In this document: piece by piece, positions 56,177 through 64,000 of the stretch
How the letters are laid out: every line of letters begins with the position of its first letter
Position numbering within the stretch: the first letter of the stretch is position 1
Assembly (NCBI RefSeq): GCF_021728295.1
Contig: NZ_JAKJXE010000001.1
Coordinates: forward strand, 434,001-498,000
Direction of reading: 5' to 3'
DNA from: Pseudomonas petrae
Lineage (GTDB): Bacteria; Pseudomonadota; Gammaproteobacteria; Pseudomonadales; Pseudomonadaceae
DNA length: 64,000 bases
Made by a program: the position numbers and the translations under genes
The notes under the pieces: model-generated
Database searches by the model: none
Seen by the model: the letters and a program-made list of their open reading frames with translations, nothing else
What the model was told of the DNA's origin: nothing

Positions 56177-57298
56177 ATGTCGATGAAAGTAACTGGGCCT
56201 GTTGATCAGGGTCTTGGCCTGAACAGCAGTAATTTTGCCTCGCCGCAAGGGCGTCTCACTGATCAGCGGCAAGCGGGCGGAGGAGTCGATTTCGGTGTCT
56301 CGCCCGGCACCGGTGCGCAGTCGGTGAGCTATGGGGGACCATCGGCGCAAAGCAGTGACAGCCGAGTGACCCCGGGCGAGCGTGCGGCCAACCCCACCGA
56401 CCAGGACCTTGCTGCATCGTTACGTAATCTGGTCGAGCAGATAATGCAGGCGCTCGCACAACTCATGCAGCAAAGCAGGAGCGATACGGGCGCGTCTTCC
56501 CAAGGTAGGGGCGGTTCGCCGCAAGGCAAGTCGGCGACAATCTCGGAAGCTGGTCAGCCGGTGGCTGCGAACGCTGCGTCCGAACCGGCAGCTGCGGCGT
56601 CAGGTGTGGCGGGGTCATCATCAGCCGTGCCTGACGTTGCGTCTTCATCCGTGCGTGCATCCACATCTTCGGCAGATGCTCAGGCTGCACCGACGGCAAC
56701 AGCTGCGCTTGCATCCGCAGGCAAGAACACCGCCGTGGGCGACGCGGCCACCGCTGGCAGCGGGCCTTACTCGCTCAATATCACCAATACTCAAGACCAT
56801 GCGATAAAGATTGGCCAGTTCGACAAAAATGAAAAGCTGGTAGGTGAATTGTCACTGGAGCCTGGGCAAAAAGGGACCATGAAGTACGAGGCCGACACGA
56901 CGGGCCTGCTGAAACAGGCCGATGCGCACGGCAACTACAAGCCTGATGCGAGCCGCCTGGAGTTCTACAACGGCTTCATCAATACCAGCGACATTGATGG
57001 CCGCAACGCTGCAATTCATGCGAGCGACGGCAAGGGTTTTGAAGTCGGTGACAAGCAAAGCATCGCTGACAAAGCCCCTGACAGCATTACTACCCGGGAC
57101 TCCGCCGGGAACAAGACCATCGCCGGATGGTACGACGGGTCCACGGAGAAGATGAAACAGGGGGGCGATTTCCTGACCAAAGAGCTGGGCACTGGAATGA
57201 CCTATCAGCATCCGAATGACGATACCCTGGGCCAGGGCAGTAACCCAATGCGGCATACTGACTCGATGTCCCTGGACGTGGTTTTCGGCAAGGCGTGA
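56177..57298 (+). CDS. Harpin-like secreted protein under HrpL control
   Basis: A 373-residue hydrophilic protein with no cysteine and one tryptophan. Residues 1-75 are rich in Gly, Ser and Gln ([21 protein letters not shown]). An amphipathic helix follows at about 75-100 ([21 protein letters not shown]), of the kind found in HrpZ and HrpW harpins. A long Ala/Ser/Thr-rich linker spans about 100-195. The C-terminal 175 residues form a separate domain beginning [19 protein letters not shown] and containing [21 protein letters not shown] and [15 protein letters not shown] do not recognise it; it is not the pectate lyase or transglycosylase domain of HrpW, HopAK1 or HopP1. The hrp box upstream and composition support type III secretion as a helper or effector. 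It starts at ATG 56177 (GGGTGA upstream); ATG 56183 is possible. Confidence 0.75.
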   Translation: MSMKVTGPVDQGLGLNSSNFASPQGRLTDQRQAGGGVDFGVSPGTGAQSVSYGGPSAQSSDSRVTPGERAANPTDQDLAASLRNLVEQIMQALAQLMQQSRSDTGASSQGRGGSPQGKSATISEAGQPVAANAASEPAAAASGVAGSSSAVPDVASSSVRASTSSADAQAAPTATAALASAGKNTAVGDAATAGSGPYSLNITNTQDHAIKIGQFDKNEKLVGELSLEPGQKGTMKYEADTTGLLKQADAHGNYKPDASRLEFYNGFINTSDIDGRNAAIHASDGKGFEVGDKQSIADKAPDSITTRDSAGNKTIAGWYDGSTEKMKQGGDFLTKELGTGMTYQHPNDDTLGQGSNPMRHTDSMSLDVVFGKA

Positions 57299-57359
57299 GA
57301 TCTCGAGGGGTGCTGATTGATTGAGTCAGCCCGGCCCGCTGACTTTCAGACAGGCAAAA

Positions 57360-57400
57360 AAAATCTGGAAATCCGCATTTTCATGGGCCTTCCAGATTTT
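57360..57400 (-). terminator. Native terminator of tRNA-Lys
   Basis: AAAATCTGGAA / TTCCAGATTTT, an 11-bp stem with a 19-base loop and T-run on the minus strand. It lies just past the tRNA-Lys 3' fragment. Confidence 0.75.
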
Positions 57401-57405
57401 CGAAA

Positions 57406-57445
57406 TGGTGGGTCGTGTGGGATTCGAACCTACGACCAATTGGTT
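57406..57445 (-). other. tRNA-Lys 3' fragment: attachment site of a genomic island
   Basis: On the minus strand, 40 bases equal to the 3' half of a Pseudomonas tRNA-Lys as I remember it, from AACCAATTGG (anticodon stem) through GTTCGAATCC to ACGACCCACCA, with one base changed (CCCAC for CCTAC). The CCA end and its terminator are in place, but no anticodon loop, D-arm or 5' acceptor strand precedes it. The adjoining sequence at 57446 onward is unrelated. This is what is left at the far end when an element inserts into a tRNA 3' end. The intact tRNA-Lys should then lie beyond the right edge of the window. Confidence 0.75.
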
Positions 57446-57635
57446 GATGGGAGACCCCAATCAGATCAGGTCACATCTCTTACTGGACTCTATCAAGACT
57501 GCATTAAATAGTGGTCGATGATGGCCGCACACTAGACGCTACAGTAGGCCTGCTTGCATCGCCGAGTTCATTTAGGGTTTCCCGAGCTCGGGCAAAACAG
57601 ATGGCAGCACTCGTCGCTCCACCATACTCAAATCG

Positions 57636-59117
57636 ATGTGCCGAATCCCAACGATCGGCCCCGTACGGGCTGAGCGGCTGCTCATCGACTTCGGCGAAGA
57701 CTTCCTCGCCTCAATGCTGGTGGACAACGTATCGGAGTTCATCAACTTGATGGGCTCCGATGGCAATTTCATCTTCAACGACCGACAGGCGAAGCGCATG
57801 GAACGTGCGATGGCGAATATCGAGTTCGGCTTCGGCGAAGGCGGTTATCAACCCACTGAGTTCATCAAGCGATACCTCCCCGATGGATGCTTCGAGCTGC
57901 TCGTGATTGACGAGGGACATGAGTACAAAAACAGTGGCTCGGCTCAAGGCCAGGCTATGGGAGTGCTGGCAGCAAAGGCCCGAAAAACCTTGCTGCTGAC
58001 CGGCACCCAAATGGGCGGCTACGCGGACGATCTGTTCTACCTCCTGTTCCGCATTCTCACACGACGCATGATCGAGGACGGCTACCAACCCAGCGCGCGC
58101 GGCAGCATGGCACCAGCGGCCATGTCCTTCATGCGCGATCACGGAGTCCTGAAAGACATTTACACCGAACGCGATGGCGACTCACACAAGACGGCGAAAG
58201 GTAAAAAACTGTCGGTACGTACGGTAAAAGCGCCTGGCTTTGGACCGAAAGGCATCCACCGCTTCGTACTGCCCTTCACCGTGTTCCTCAAACTCAAAGA
58301 CATCGGCGGCAGTGTTCTGCCGGACTACCACGAGGAGTTTATCGACATCTCAATGGCGCCTGATCAGGCCTTGGCCTATCAGAAACTCGCCACATCACTC
58401 ACAGCAGAACTGCGCCAGGCGCTCGCTCGCCGCGACACTACGCTCTTGGGCGTTGTGCTCAACGTGCTACTGGCATGGCCCGACTACTGCTTCCGTCCGG
58501 AGGTGGTCAAACACCCTCGATCCAAAGACACGCTGGCCTACGTGCCGTCGATCTTCGGGGATGAGGACTTAATGCCCAAGGAACAAGCACTGCTGGACCT
58601 GTGCCTGTCGGAGAAAGCCAACAACCGTAAGGTGCTGGCCTATTCCGTATACACCGGCACACGAGACACCACCGCCAGACTCAAACGAGTACTGGAAACG
58701 GCAGGTTTGAAGGTCGCTGTCCTTCGAGCCAGCGTCGACACAGCCAAGCGAGAAGACTGGATTCTCGATCAGGTTGATCGCGGTATCGACGTGCTGATTA
58801 CAAACCCGGAGCTGGTGAAAACCGGACTGGATTTGCTCGACTTTCCGACCATCGCTTTTCTGCAAACGGGGTACAACGTGTACACCCTGCAGCAGGCATC
58901 GCGGCGGTCATGGAGAATTGGTCAGAAACAGCGGGTGCGAGTGGTGTTCTTCGGTTACGCAGGAACATCGCAAATCACTTGTCTGCAGTTGATGGCCCGG
59001 AAAATCGCCGTGGCGCAGAGCACCTCGGGAGACGTGCCTGAATCGGGTCTTGACTCGTTGAACCAGGATGGGGATTCGGTTGAGATGGCGTTGGCCAGGC
59101 AGTTGATTGCTTTGTGA
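57636..59117 (+). pseudogene. SNF2/DEAD-type helicase, N-terminally truncated
   Basis: A 493-codon frame. It contains motif II as ELLVIDEGHEYKN near residue 90, motif III-like TLLLTGTQMGGYADD near 117, the helicase C part KVLAYSVYTG and VLITNPELVKTGLDLLDFPTIAF near 395, and motif VI QQASRRSWRIGQKQRVRV near 430. The Walker A region and the 150 or so residues that should come first are missing; the frame opens at a TAG 28 codons upstream without a proper start. Large helicases of this type occur on integrative elements. It starts 190 bases from the tRNA-Lys fragment, so it was probably cut at the island junction. It ends with a strong terminator. Confidence 0.8.
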
Positions 59118-59124
59118 AAATCGT

Positions 59125-59148
59125 GCCACCTTCGGGTGGCTTTTTTTT
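59125..59148 (+). terminator. Terminator of the helicase gene
   Basis: GCCACC-TTCG-GGTGGC followed by eight T residues, just after the helicase stop at 59117. The remaining bases to 59387 show no gene. Confidence 0.93.
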
Positions 59149-59387
59149 GGCCAAAGAAATCTTGGGGACTGCGGTGCAGCGACCGTTTAGAGAATCGGAT
59201 GATTGAGTTGGATGTGCGAGGTGACGGGATATCTATCGAGAGGATCGTCCAGGCTTTCCAGCATCGCCTTGACCGTCGAGGAGAGGACACTCCAAGAGTT
59301 GAGCTTGACGGAAAACGCAGAGACGGTGCCTTGATACTCAACGCACCATCGCTGACTTCAGTTGCCTCCAGTGTTGGGGTAAGGAAG

Positions 59388-59407
59388 ACCGCTCCCGGAG
59401 GAGCGGT
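59388..59407 (-). terminator. Terminator of the RTX gene
   Basis: ACCGCTCC / GGAGCGGT stem with a CGGA loop, starting 12 bases past the RTX stop on the minus strand, followed by CTTCCTT. Confidence 0.7.
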
Positions 59408-59418
59408 TTCCGATCACC

Positions 59419-62400
59419 TTATTTCCAGTTTGCGGCTAATACTCCTTCTAGCTGGGTATGTTGAGCATTGGTCAAGCTAGTCTCAGCTCCAGCATCAACC
59501 CCAAAGGACGCCATGCTATCCACCAAGCTTTGCACCTGGCTGTCGAGTAAGGTTTTGCCGTCTGCCGTCCGGAACTGATCCACATGATAGTCGTTAGATG
59601 CATACCAGTTGCTGACGACCACTTTGTCGGCGGTACCTACGATGCTTACCTCCAGATCTCCGGCATTACGACGGAACCATAGATCCTCGAGGCTGACATG
59701 ATCCCCAAACTGCACGGTATCAATCGAGCTGCCTGAGTCATAATTGCTGATCACGTCCTGACCGGCGCCTGCATCGAAGAGATATGTGTCGTTACCTTCG
59801 CCACCATTAAGGGCGTCGTTACCAGGCCCACCATCCAAGACATCGTCGCCGTTTCCACCGTAGAGCGCGTCCTTACCAGAGCCACCAAGCAAACTATCGT
59901 TTCCATCTTCGCCCCAGAGCGTGTCAGCACCCGCATCGCCTGAAAGAAGGTCGTTGCCACCAGCCCCGTAGACGGTGTCGTCGCCAAGACCAGCATTGAT
60001 TACGTCATTGCTGGCGTAACCTTGCAGAGTCTCCTCACCATCGGTTCCCTGAGCTACGGCAGACTTGATAGTGCTCTGATCCCAGGTGCTGCCATCAGCA
60101 AACTGGATATGGTCGATCTGGTAGCCAGCGGTCGCGTCGCCCGAGAAGTGGGCTGCTACTCGCAAGGTGTCCGAACTGCCTATCACTCGGATGACCAAAT
60201 CATTGCTTTCGCGTTTTACGGTTACGTCAGACGCGTTTAGACCTATGAGCTTGATGACGTCGTTCTTGCCAGTCCGGTTTTCATTGGCGTAGTAGATGGT
60301 GTCCTGCCCTGCCCCTTTGCTGAACAGATAGGTGTCGTCACCTTCCCCACCATCAAGTTGATCATTGCCCTCTCCTCCATCGAGAATGTCGTTTCCATAC
60401 CCACCGTAAAGTCGGTCATTGCCAGCACCGCCCTGCAGAAGATCGTTGCCGTCATCGCCGCTTATGGTGTCCGCGCCAGCGCCACCAATGAGAGTGTCAT
60501 CGCCCCCTGCTCCAGAAACCGTGTCGTCACCTGCACCGGCATTGATCTGATCGTTCGCGTTAGTCCCCGACAGCGCATCATCAAGGTCTGAGCCCTGTAG
60601 TACCTGGTATTTGATTGCTTCCAAATCCCAATAAGTACCGTCTGCAAATTGCAGTCGATCGATCTGATAGCCAGCGGTAGAGTCGCTCAAGAACTGGTAA
60701 GTCACCCTCAGAACATCTGTTGTGCCGAGAACACGTACCACCAAGTCATAGCCATCGCGTTTCACGCTGACGTCCGATGCGTTCAAATCGGTCAGTTTGA
60801 CTACATCAAGCTTGCCAACTCGAGTTTCGTTCGCATAGATCGTGTCTTGGCCGGCGCCGCGGCCGAAAAGATAAATATCGTCCCCTTCACCGCCGTCCAT
60901 ACGGTCGTTTCCGATTCCTCCATCCAAGACATCGTTCCCGGAGCCACCATTTAGGGTGTCATTACCGCTGCCGCCCAGTAATAGATCATCCCCTGCATCA
61001 CCGCTCAAAGTGTCGGCGCCAATGTTCCCAGTCAGCGTGTCATTGCCGGCTCCACCGTAGACGGTATCGTCCCCCAAGCCGGCATCGATGACGTCATTGC
61101 TGCTAGTACCAGACAGTGCGTCGTCAGCATCAGTCCCTTGAAGCACTTGAGCTTTGATTCTGGTCTGATCCCAAAAGCTGCCGTCGGCAAACTCAAGGCG
61201 ATCAATCTGATACCCGCCCGCGGCGTCGTTGGTGAAATGCGAGACGACTCTCAGGGTGTCAGTTTTACCGATGATTTGAATGAGCAGGTCATTTCCGTCA
61301 CGGCGAACCATAACGTCAGCGGGATTGAGGTCCTTGAGTTTGACGGTATCAAGCTTCCCAACCCTATCTTCGTAGGCGTAGTAAATGGTGTCCTGACCCG
61401 ATCCCTTGCCGAATACATAGGTATCGTCACCACTGCCACCATCGAGGCGGTCATTCCCGGTTCCGCCGTCAAGCACATCGTTGCCAGCGCCACCGTAGAG
61501 AATGTCGTTACCAGATCCACCTTGCAGCAGGTCATTGCCGTCGTCGCCATTCAGGGTGTCTGCTCCGGCATTACCGACCAGCGTGTCGTCGCCGCCACCG
61601 CCAGAAACGGTATCGTCCCCAAGTCCAGCGTCGATGACATCATTTGCGCCGGTGCCTGCCAAGCTGTCGTCAGCATCAGATCCTTGCAGTACCTGATTTT
61701 TGATTGCTGCCTGGTCCCAGAAGCTTCCATCTGCAAACTGAATCCGATCAATTTGGTAACCACCGGTAGCGTCAGACTGGAAGTGGTATACCACCCGCAA
61801 GCTGTCGGTCGATCCCTTGATCCGGATCACGAGATCTGAACCTTCCCGTACAACGTTTACGTCAGAAGCAGTGAGATCAACGAGCTTGACGGTGTCGAGC
61901 TTGCCGGCCCGACTTTCGTAGGCGTAATAGATCGTGTCTTGCCCTGCGCCTCGGCTGAAGACGTATACATCGTCGCCGTCGCCCCCGTCGAGACGGTCAT
62001 TTCCTACACCGCCTTCAAGAACGTCATTGCCGGAACCGCCTGATAGGACGTCATTACCCATCCCTCCCAAGAGCAGATCGTCACCGTCGTTGCCGTTCAA
62101 AGCGTCTGAACCCACACCGCCATTGAGCGTGTCGTTCCCAGCCCCGCCATTGACCGTATCGTCACCAGCCCCAGCGTCAATAACGTCGTTGCCTGCGGTA
62201 CCGGATAAAGACTCATCAACCTCTGTGCCTTGCAGCACCCGAGTACCAATATCCGCCTGATTCCAATAGCTGCCATCGGCAAACTGGATTCGATCGATCT
62301 GGTACCCGGCAGTGGCGTCGCTGAGGAAGTGGTACACGACACGGAAAGTGTCCGTCGAACCATTGATTCGGATGATAAGGTCGTAGCCATCTCGCGCCAG

Positions 62401-64000
62401 ACTGACGTCCGATGCATTGAGCCCTACTAGCTGGACCGTATCGCGTTTGCCCTCACGAGTCTCATTGGCGTAGTAGATGCTGTCCTGGCCTGAGCCTTTG
62501 CCGAACAAATAGGTGTCATCACCTGCACCGCCGTCGAGACGATCGTTGCCGGCGCCACCGTCAAGGGTGTCATTGCCCGAACCTCCATAGAGATAGTCAT
62601 TGCCAGCGCCTCCCAAGAGGGTGTCGTCACCATCATCACCATAGAGAGAGTCAGCGCCAGCTCCGCCGGACAGCGTATCGTTACCCGAGCCACCGTTGAG
62701 GTTATCGTCACCAGCTTCGCCACTGAGGGTATCGTTGCCGGAGCCACCACTGATCGAGTCATCCCCGGCGCCCGCATTGATTACATCGTCAGTGCTATAG
62801 CCGGTTAGGGACTGATTCGCATCCGTTCCAATGAGGACCTGAGCCTTGATGTACGTCTGATCCCAATAGCTACCGTCGACGAACTGGATTCGATCAATCT
62901 GGTACCCACCCGCCGCGTCGCCCTGAAAGTGGTAAATCACTCGCAGACTGTCGGTTGTTCCATTGATACGGATCAGGAGGTCATATCCCTCCTGGGCAAT
63001 GCTGATGTCACTTGCACTCAGACCAACCAGCTTGACGACATCAAGCTTGTCAGCCCGCATCTCGTTCACGTAGTAGATCGTGTCTTGGCCTGAGCCCTTG
63101 CCGAAGAGATAGGTATCGTCACCTGCGCCACCGTCCAGACGATCATTACCCGCTCCGCCATCAAGGACGTCGTTGCCCGAACCTCCAAAGAGGTAGTCGT
63201 TGCCCACACCGCCAAAGAGACTATCGCCGCCATCTTCACCATAGAGCGTATCTACGCCGGCGCCGCCAAGCAGCGTGTCGCTTCCAGTACCACCGTAAAC
63301 GGTGTCGTCGCCGGCACCAGCATTGATAACGTCATCCCCGGCATAACCAGTCAGGTATTGGTCCGCGTCAGAACCCTTCATGACCTCAGACTTTATCGTG
63401 GCCTGATCCCAATACGTCCCATCGGCGAACTGGATTCGGTCGATCTGGTATCCGCTGATAGCATCGGACATGAAGTGGTAGTTCACGCGAATGGAATCTG
63501 CTGTCCCATTGACGAGGATCACAAGGTCGTAGCTGTCGCGGAGGACGGTGACGTCGGCTACGTTCAGCCCAACCAACTTGATGGTATCGAGTTTATCCGC
63601 ACGACTCTCGTTGGCGTAGTAAACGGTGTCCTGTCCAGAGCCTTTGCCAAATAGATAGATGTCATCCCCGGCGCCGCCATCAAGGCGATCATTACCTACG
63701 CCGCCATCAAGGATGTCGTTTCCGGATCCACCATAAAGAATGTCGTTTCCGGCGCCCCCCAGAAGTCGATCATTGCCGTCATCGCCAGAGACCGTGTCTG
63801 CGCCGCTGCCTCCGTCGAGAAGATCATCACCGCTGCCGCCGTTAAGTACGTCTTCACCAGCCCCACCCGACAGCGTGTCACTACCACCCGCACCGCTGAC
63901 AGTGTCGTCGCCAGCTCCGCCATCGATCACATCGTCGGTGCTGTATCCGGTAAGCGACTGATTGGCGTCCGTTCCTTGAAGCACCAAAGCCTTGATAGCC
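59419..64000 (-). CDS. Giant RTX (hemolysin-type calcium-binding) protein, 5' end outside the window
   Basis: At least 1526 residues of a secreted RTX protein; the frame stays open to the window edge, with IKALVLQGTDAN before the first in-frame start-like codon, so the N-terminus is missing. It has eight units of about 180-200 residues (DNA period about 542-600 bases). Each unit has a run of GGxGxDxUx nonapeptides (GGAGNDILYGGSGNDILDGG) forming calcium-binding beta-rolls. A conserved spacer follows (YLFGKGSGQDTIYY, KLDxVKLxGL, GYDLVIRINGT, GGYQIDRIQFADGSYWDQ) of the hemolysin-related type. The C-terminal 120 residues (SIDTVQFGDHVSLEDLWFRRNAGDLEV, ending VLAANWK) carry the type I secretion signal. 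No transporter genes are in view. It lies inside the tRNA-Lys island. Confidence 0.93.
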   Translation of the reverse strand, partial: AIKALVLQGTDANQSLTGYSTDDVIDGGAGDDTVSGAGGSDTLSGGAGEDVLNGGSGDDLLDGGSGADTVSGDDGNDRLLGGAGNDILYGGSGNDILDGGVGNDRLDGGAGDDIYLFGKGSGQDTVYYANESRADKLDTIKLVGLNVADVTVLRDSYDLVILVNGTADSIRVNYHFMSDAISGYQIDRIQFADGTYWDQATIKSEVMKGSDADQYLTGYAGDDVINAGAGDDTVYGGTGSDTLLGGAGVDTLYGEDGGDSLFGGVGNDYLFGGSGNDVLDGGAGNDRLDGGAGDDTYLFGKGSGQDTIYYVNEMRADKLDVVKLVGLSASDISIAQEGYDLLIRINGTTDSLRVIYHFQGDAAGGYQIDRIQFVDGSYWDQTYIKAQVLIGTDANQSLTGYSTDDVINAGAGDDSISGGSGNDTLSGEAGDDNLNGGSGNDTLSGGAGADSLYGDDGDDTLLGGAGNDYLYGGSGNDTLDGGAGNDRLDGGAGDDTYLFGKGSGQDSIYYANETREGKRDTVQLVGLNASDVSLARDGYDLIIRINGSTDTFRVVYHFLSDATAGYQIDRIQFADGSYWNQADIGTRVLQGTEVDESLSGTAGNDVIDAGAGDDTVNGGAGNDTLNGGVGSDALNGNDGDDLLLGGMGNDVLSGGSGNDVLEGGVGNDRLDGGDGDDVYVFSRGAGQDTIYYAYESRAGKLDTVKLVDLTASDVNVVREGSDLVIRIKGSTDSLRVVYHFQSDATGGYQIDRIQFADGSFWDQAAIKNQVLQGSDADDSLAGTGANDVIDAGLGDDTVSGGGGDDTLVGNAGADTLNGDDGNDLLQGGSGNDILYGGAGNDVLDGGTGNDRLDGGSGDDTYVFGKGSGQDTIYYAYEDRVGKLDTVKLKDLNPADVMVRRDGNDLLIQIIGKTDTLRVVSHFTNDAAGGYQIDRLEFADGSFWDQTRIKAQVLQGTDADDALSGTSSNDVIDAGLGDDTVYGGAGNDTLTGNIGADTLSGDAGDDLLLGGSGNDTLNGGSGNDVLDGGIGNDRMDGGEGDDIYLFGRGAGQDTIYANETRVGKLDVVKLTDLNASDVSVKRDGYDLVVRVLGTTDVLRVTYQFLSDSTAGYQIDRLQFADGTYWDLEAIKYQVLQGSDLDDALSGTNANDQINAGAGDDTVSGAGGDDTLIGGAGADTISGDDGNDLLQGGAGNDRLYGGYGNDILDGGEGNDQLDGGEGDDTYLFSKGAGQDTIYYANENRTGKNDVIKLIGLNASDVTVKRESNDLVIRVIGSSDTLRVAAHFSGDATAGYQIDHIQFADGSTWDQSTIKSAVAQGTDGEETLQGYASNDVINAGLGDDTVYGAGGNDLLSGDAGADTLWGEDGNDSLLGGSGKDALYGGNGDDVLDGGPGNDALNGGEGNDTYLFDAGAGQDVISNYDSGSSIDTVQFGDHVSLEDLWFRRNAGDLEVSIVGTADKVVVSNWYASNDYHVDQFRTADGKTLLDSQVQSLVDSMASFGVDAGAETSLTNAQHTQLEGVLAANWK

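Noticed and set aside
59419-64000. CRISPR array, suggested by regular DNA repeats
   Set aside because: Repeats are coding, with a 27-base RTX period inside 545-600-base units; there are no constant short repeats with unique spacers and no cas genes.

Overview
The window looks like a chromosomal segment of a plant-associated Pseudomonas, most likely of the P. syringae group. The core order tRNA-Ser / purC / MBL hydrolase / bamC / dapA / gcvR / bcp / perM / tusA-like / bepA-like / nadA is the one I know from Pseudomonas chromosomes. A textbook HrpL promoter (hrp box) drives a cysteine-free harpin-like gene, which points to a type III secretion lineage. No tool was run; everything here is read from the sequence.

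Layout. 1-6.7 kb: core-like genes, mostly on the minus strand (lipid A phosphoethanolamine transferase, GMC oxidoreductase, NAD-malic enzyme, a small protein, a methyltransferase). 6.8-37.4 kb: an accessory block with weaker gene order, long non-coding stretches, pseudogenes and looser codon use. It opens with a copper module (CopZ-like chaperone, CopA ATPase, truncated CueR) and a TauE/SafE permease. It continues with thiol, electrophile and cyanate genes: two intact and two broken glutathione S-transferases, glutaredoxin, glutathione reductase, two carbonic anhydrases, cyanase with a CynR-type regulator, a DUF417 membrane protein, an isochorismatase-like hydrolase, three secreted alpha/beta hydrolases, a DJ-1 protein, three LysR regulators, an OprD porin, and two copies (one frameshifted) of a PNPOx/ferredoxin-reductase/ferredoxin fusion. 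The block ends at a duplicated tRNA-Ser(CGA).

37.7-49.1 kb: conserved core. dapA-bamC-MBL-purC lie in one minus-strand run; gcvR-bcp run the other way; then perM, tusA-like, bepA-like, nadA and an ABC exporter. 49.2-55.9 kb: a NemR-like TetR regulator and a DJ-1 gene that carry related palindromes, an orphan RTX/M10 C-terminal fragment, a semialdehyde dehydrogenase, an XRE regulator, and a soluble FIST-domain chemoreceptor.

56.1-64 kb: the HrpL-type promoter and harpin-like gene, then a 40-base 3' fragment of tRNA-Lys with its terminator, which marks the edge of a second genomic island. That island holds a helicase fragment without its Walker A region and the 3' part of a very large RTX calcium-binding protein built from about 180-residue repeats. 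This last gene runs off the right edge of the window.

How the genes may work together (inference): the 7-37 kb block reads as a detoxification island for copper and reactive electrophiles. Cyanase and carbonic anhydrase would remove cyanate and recycle bicarbonate; GSTs, glutaredoxin and glutathione reductase would run the glutathione cycle. The many remnants suggest repeated gain and decay.
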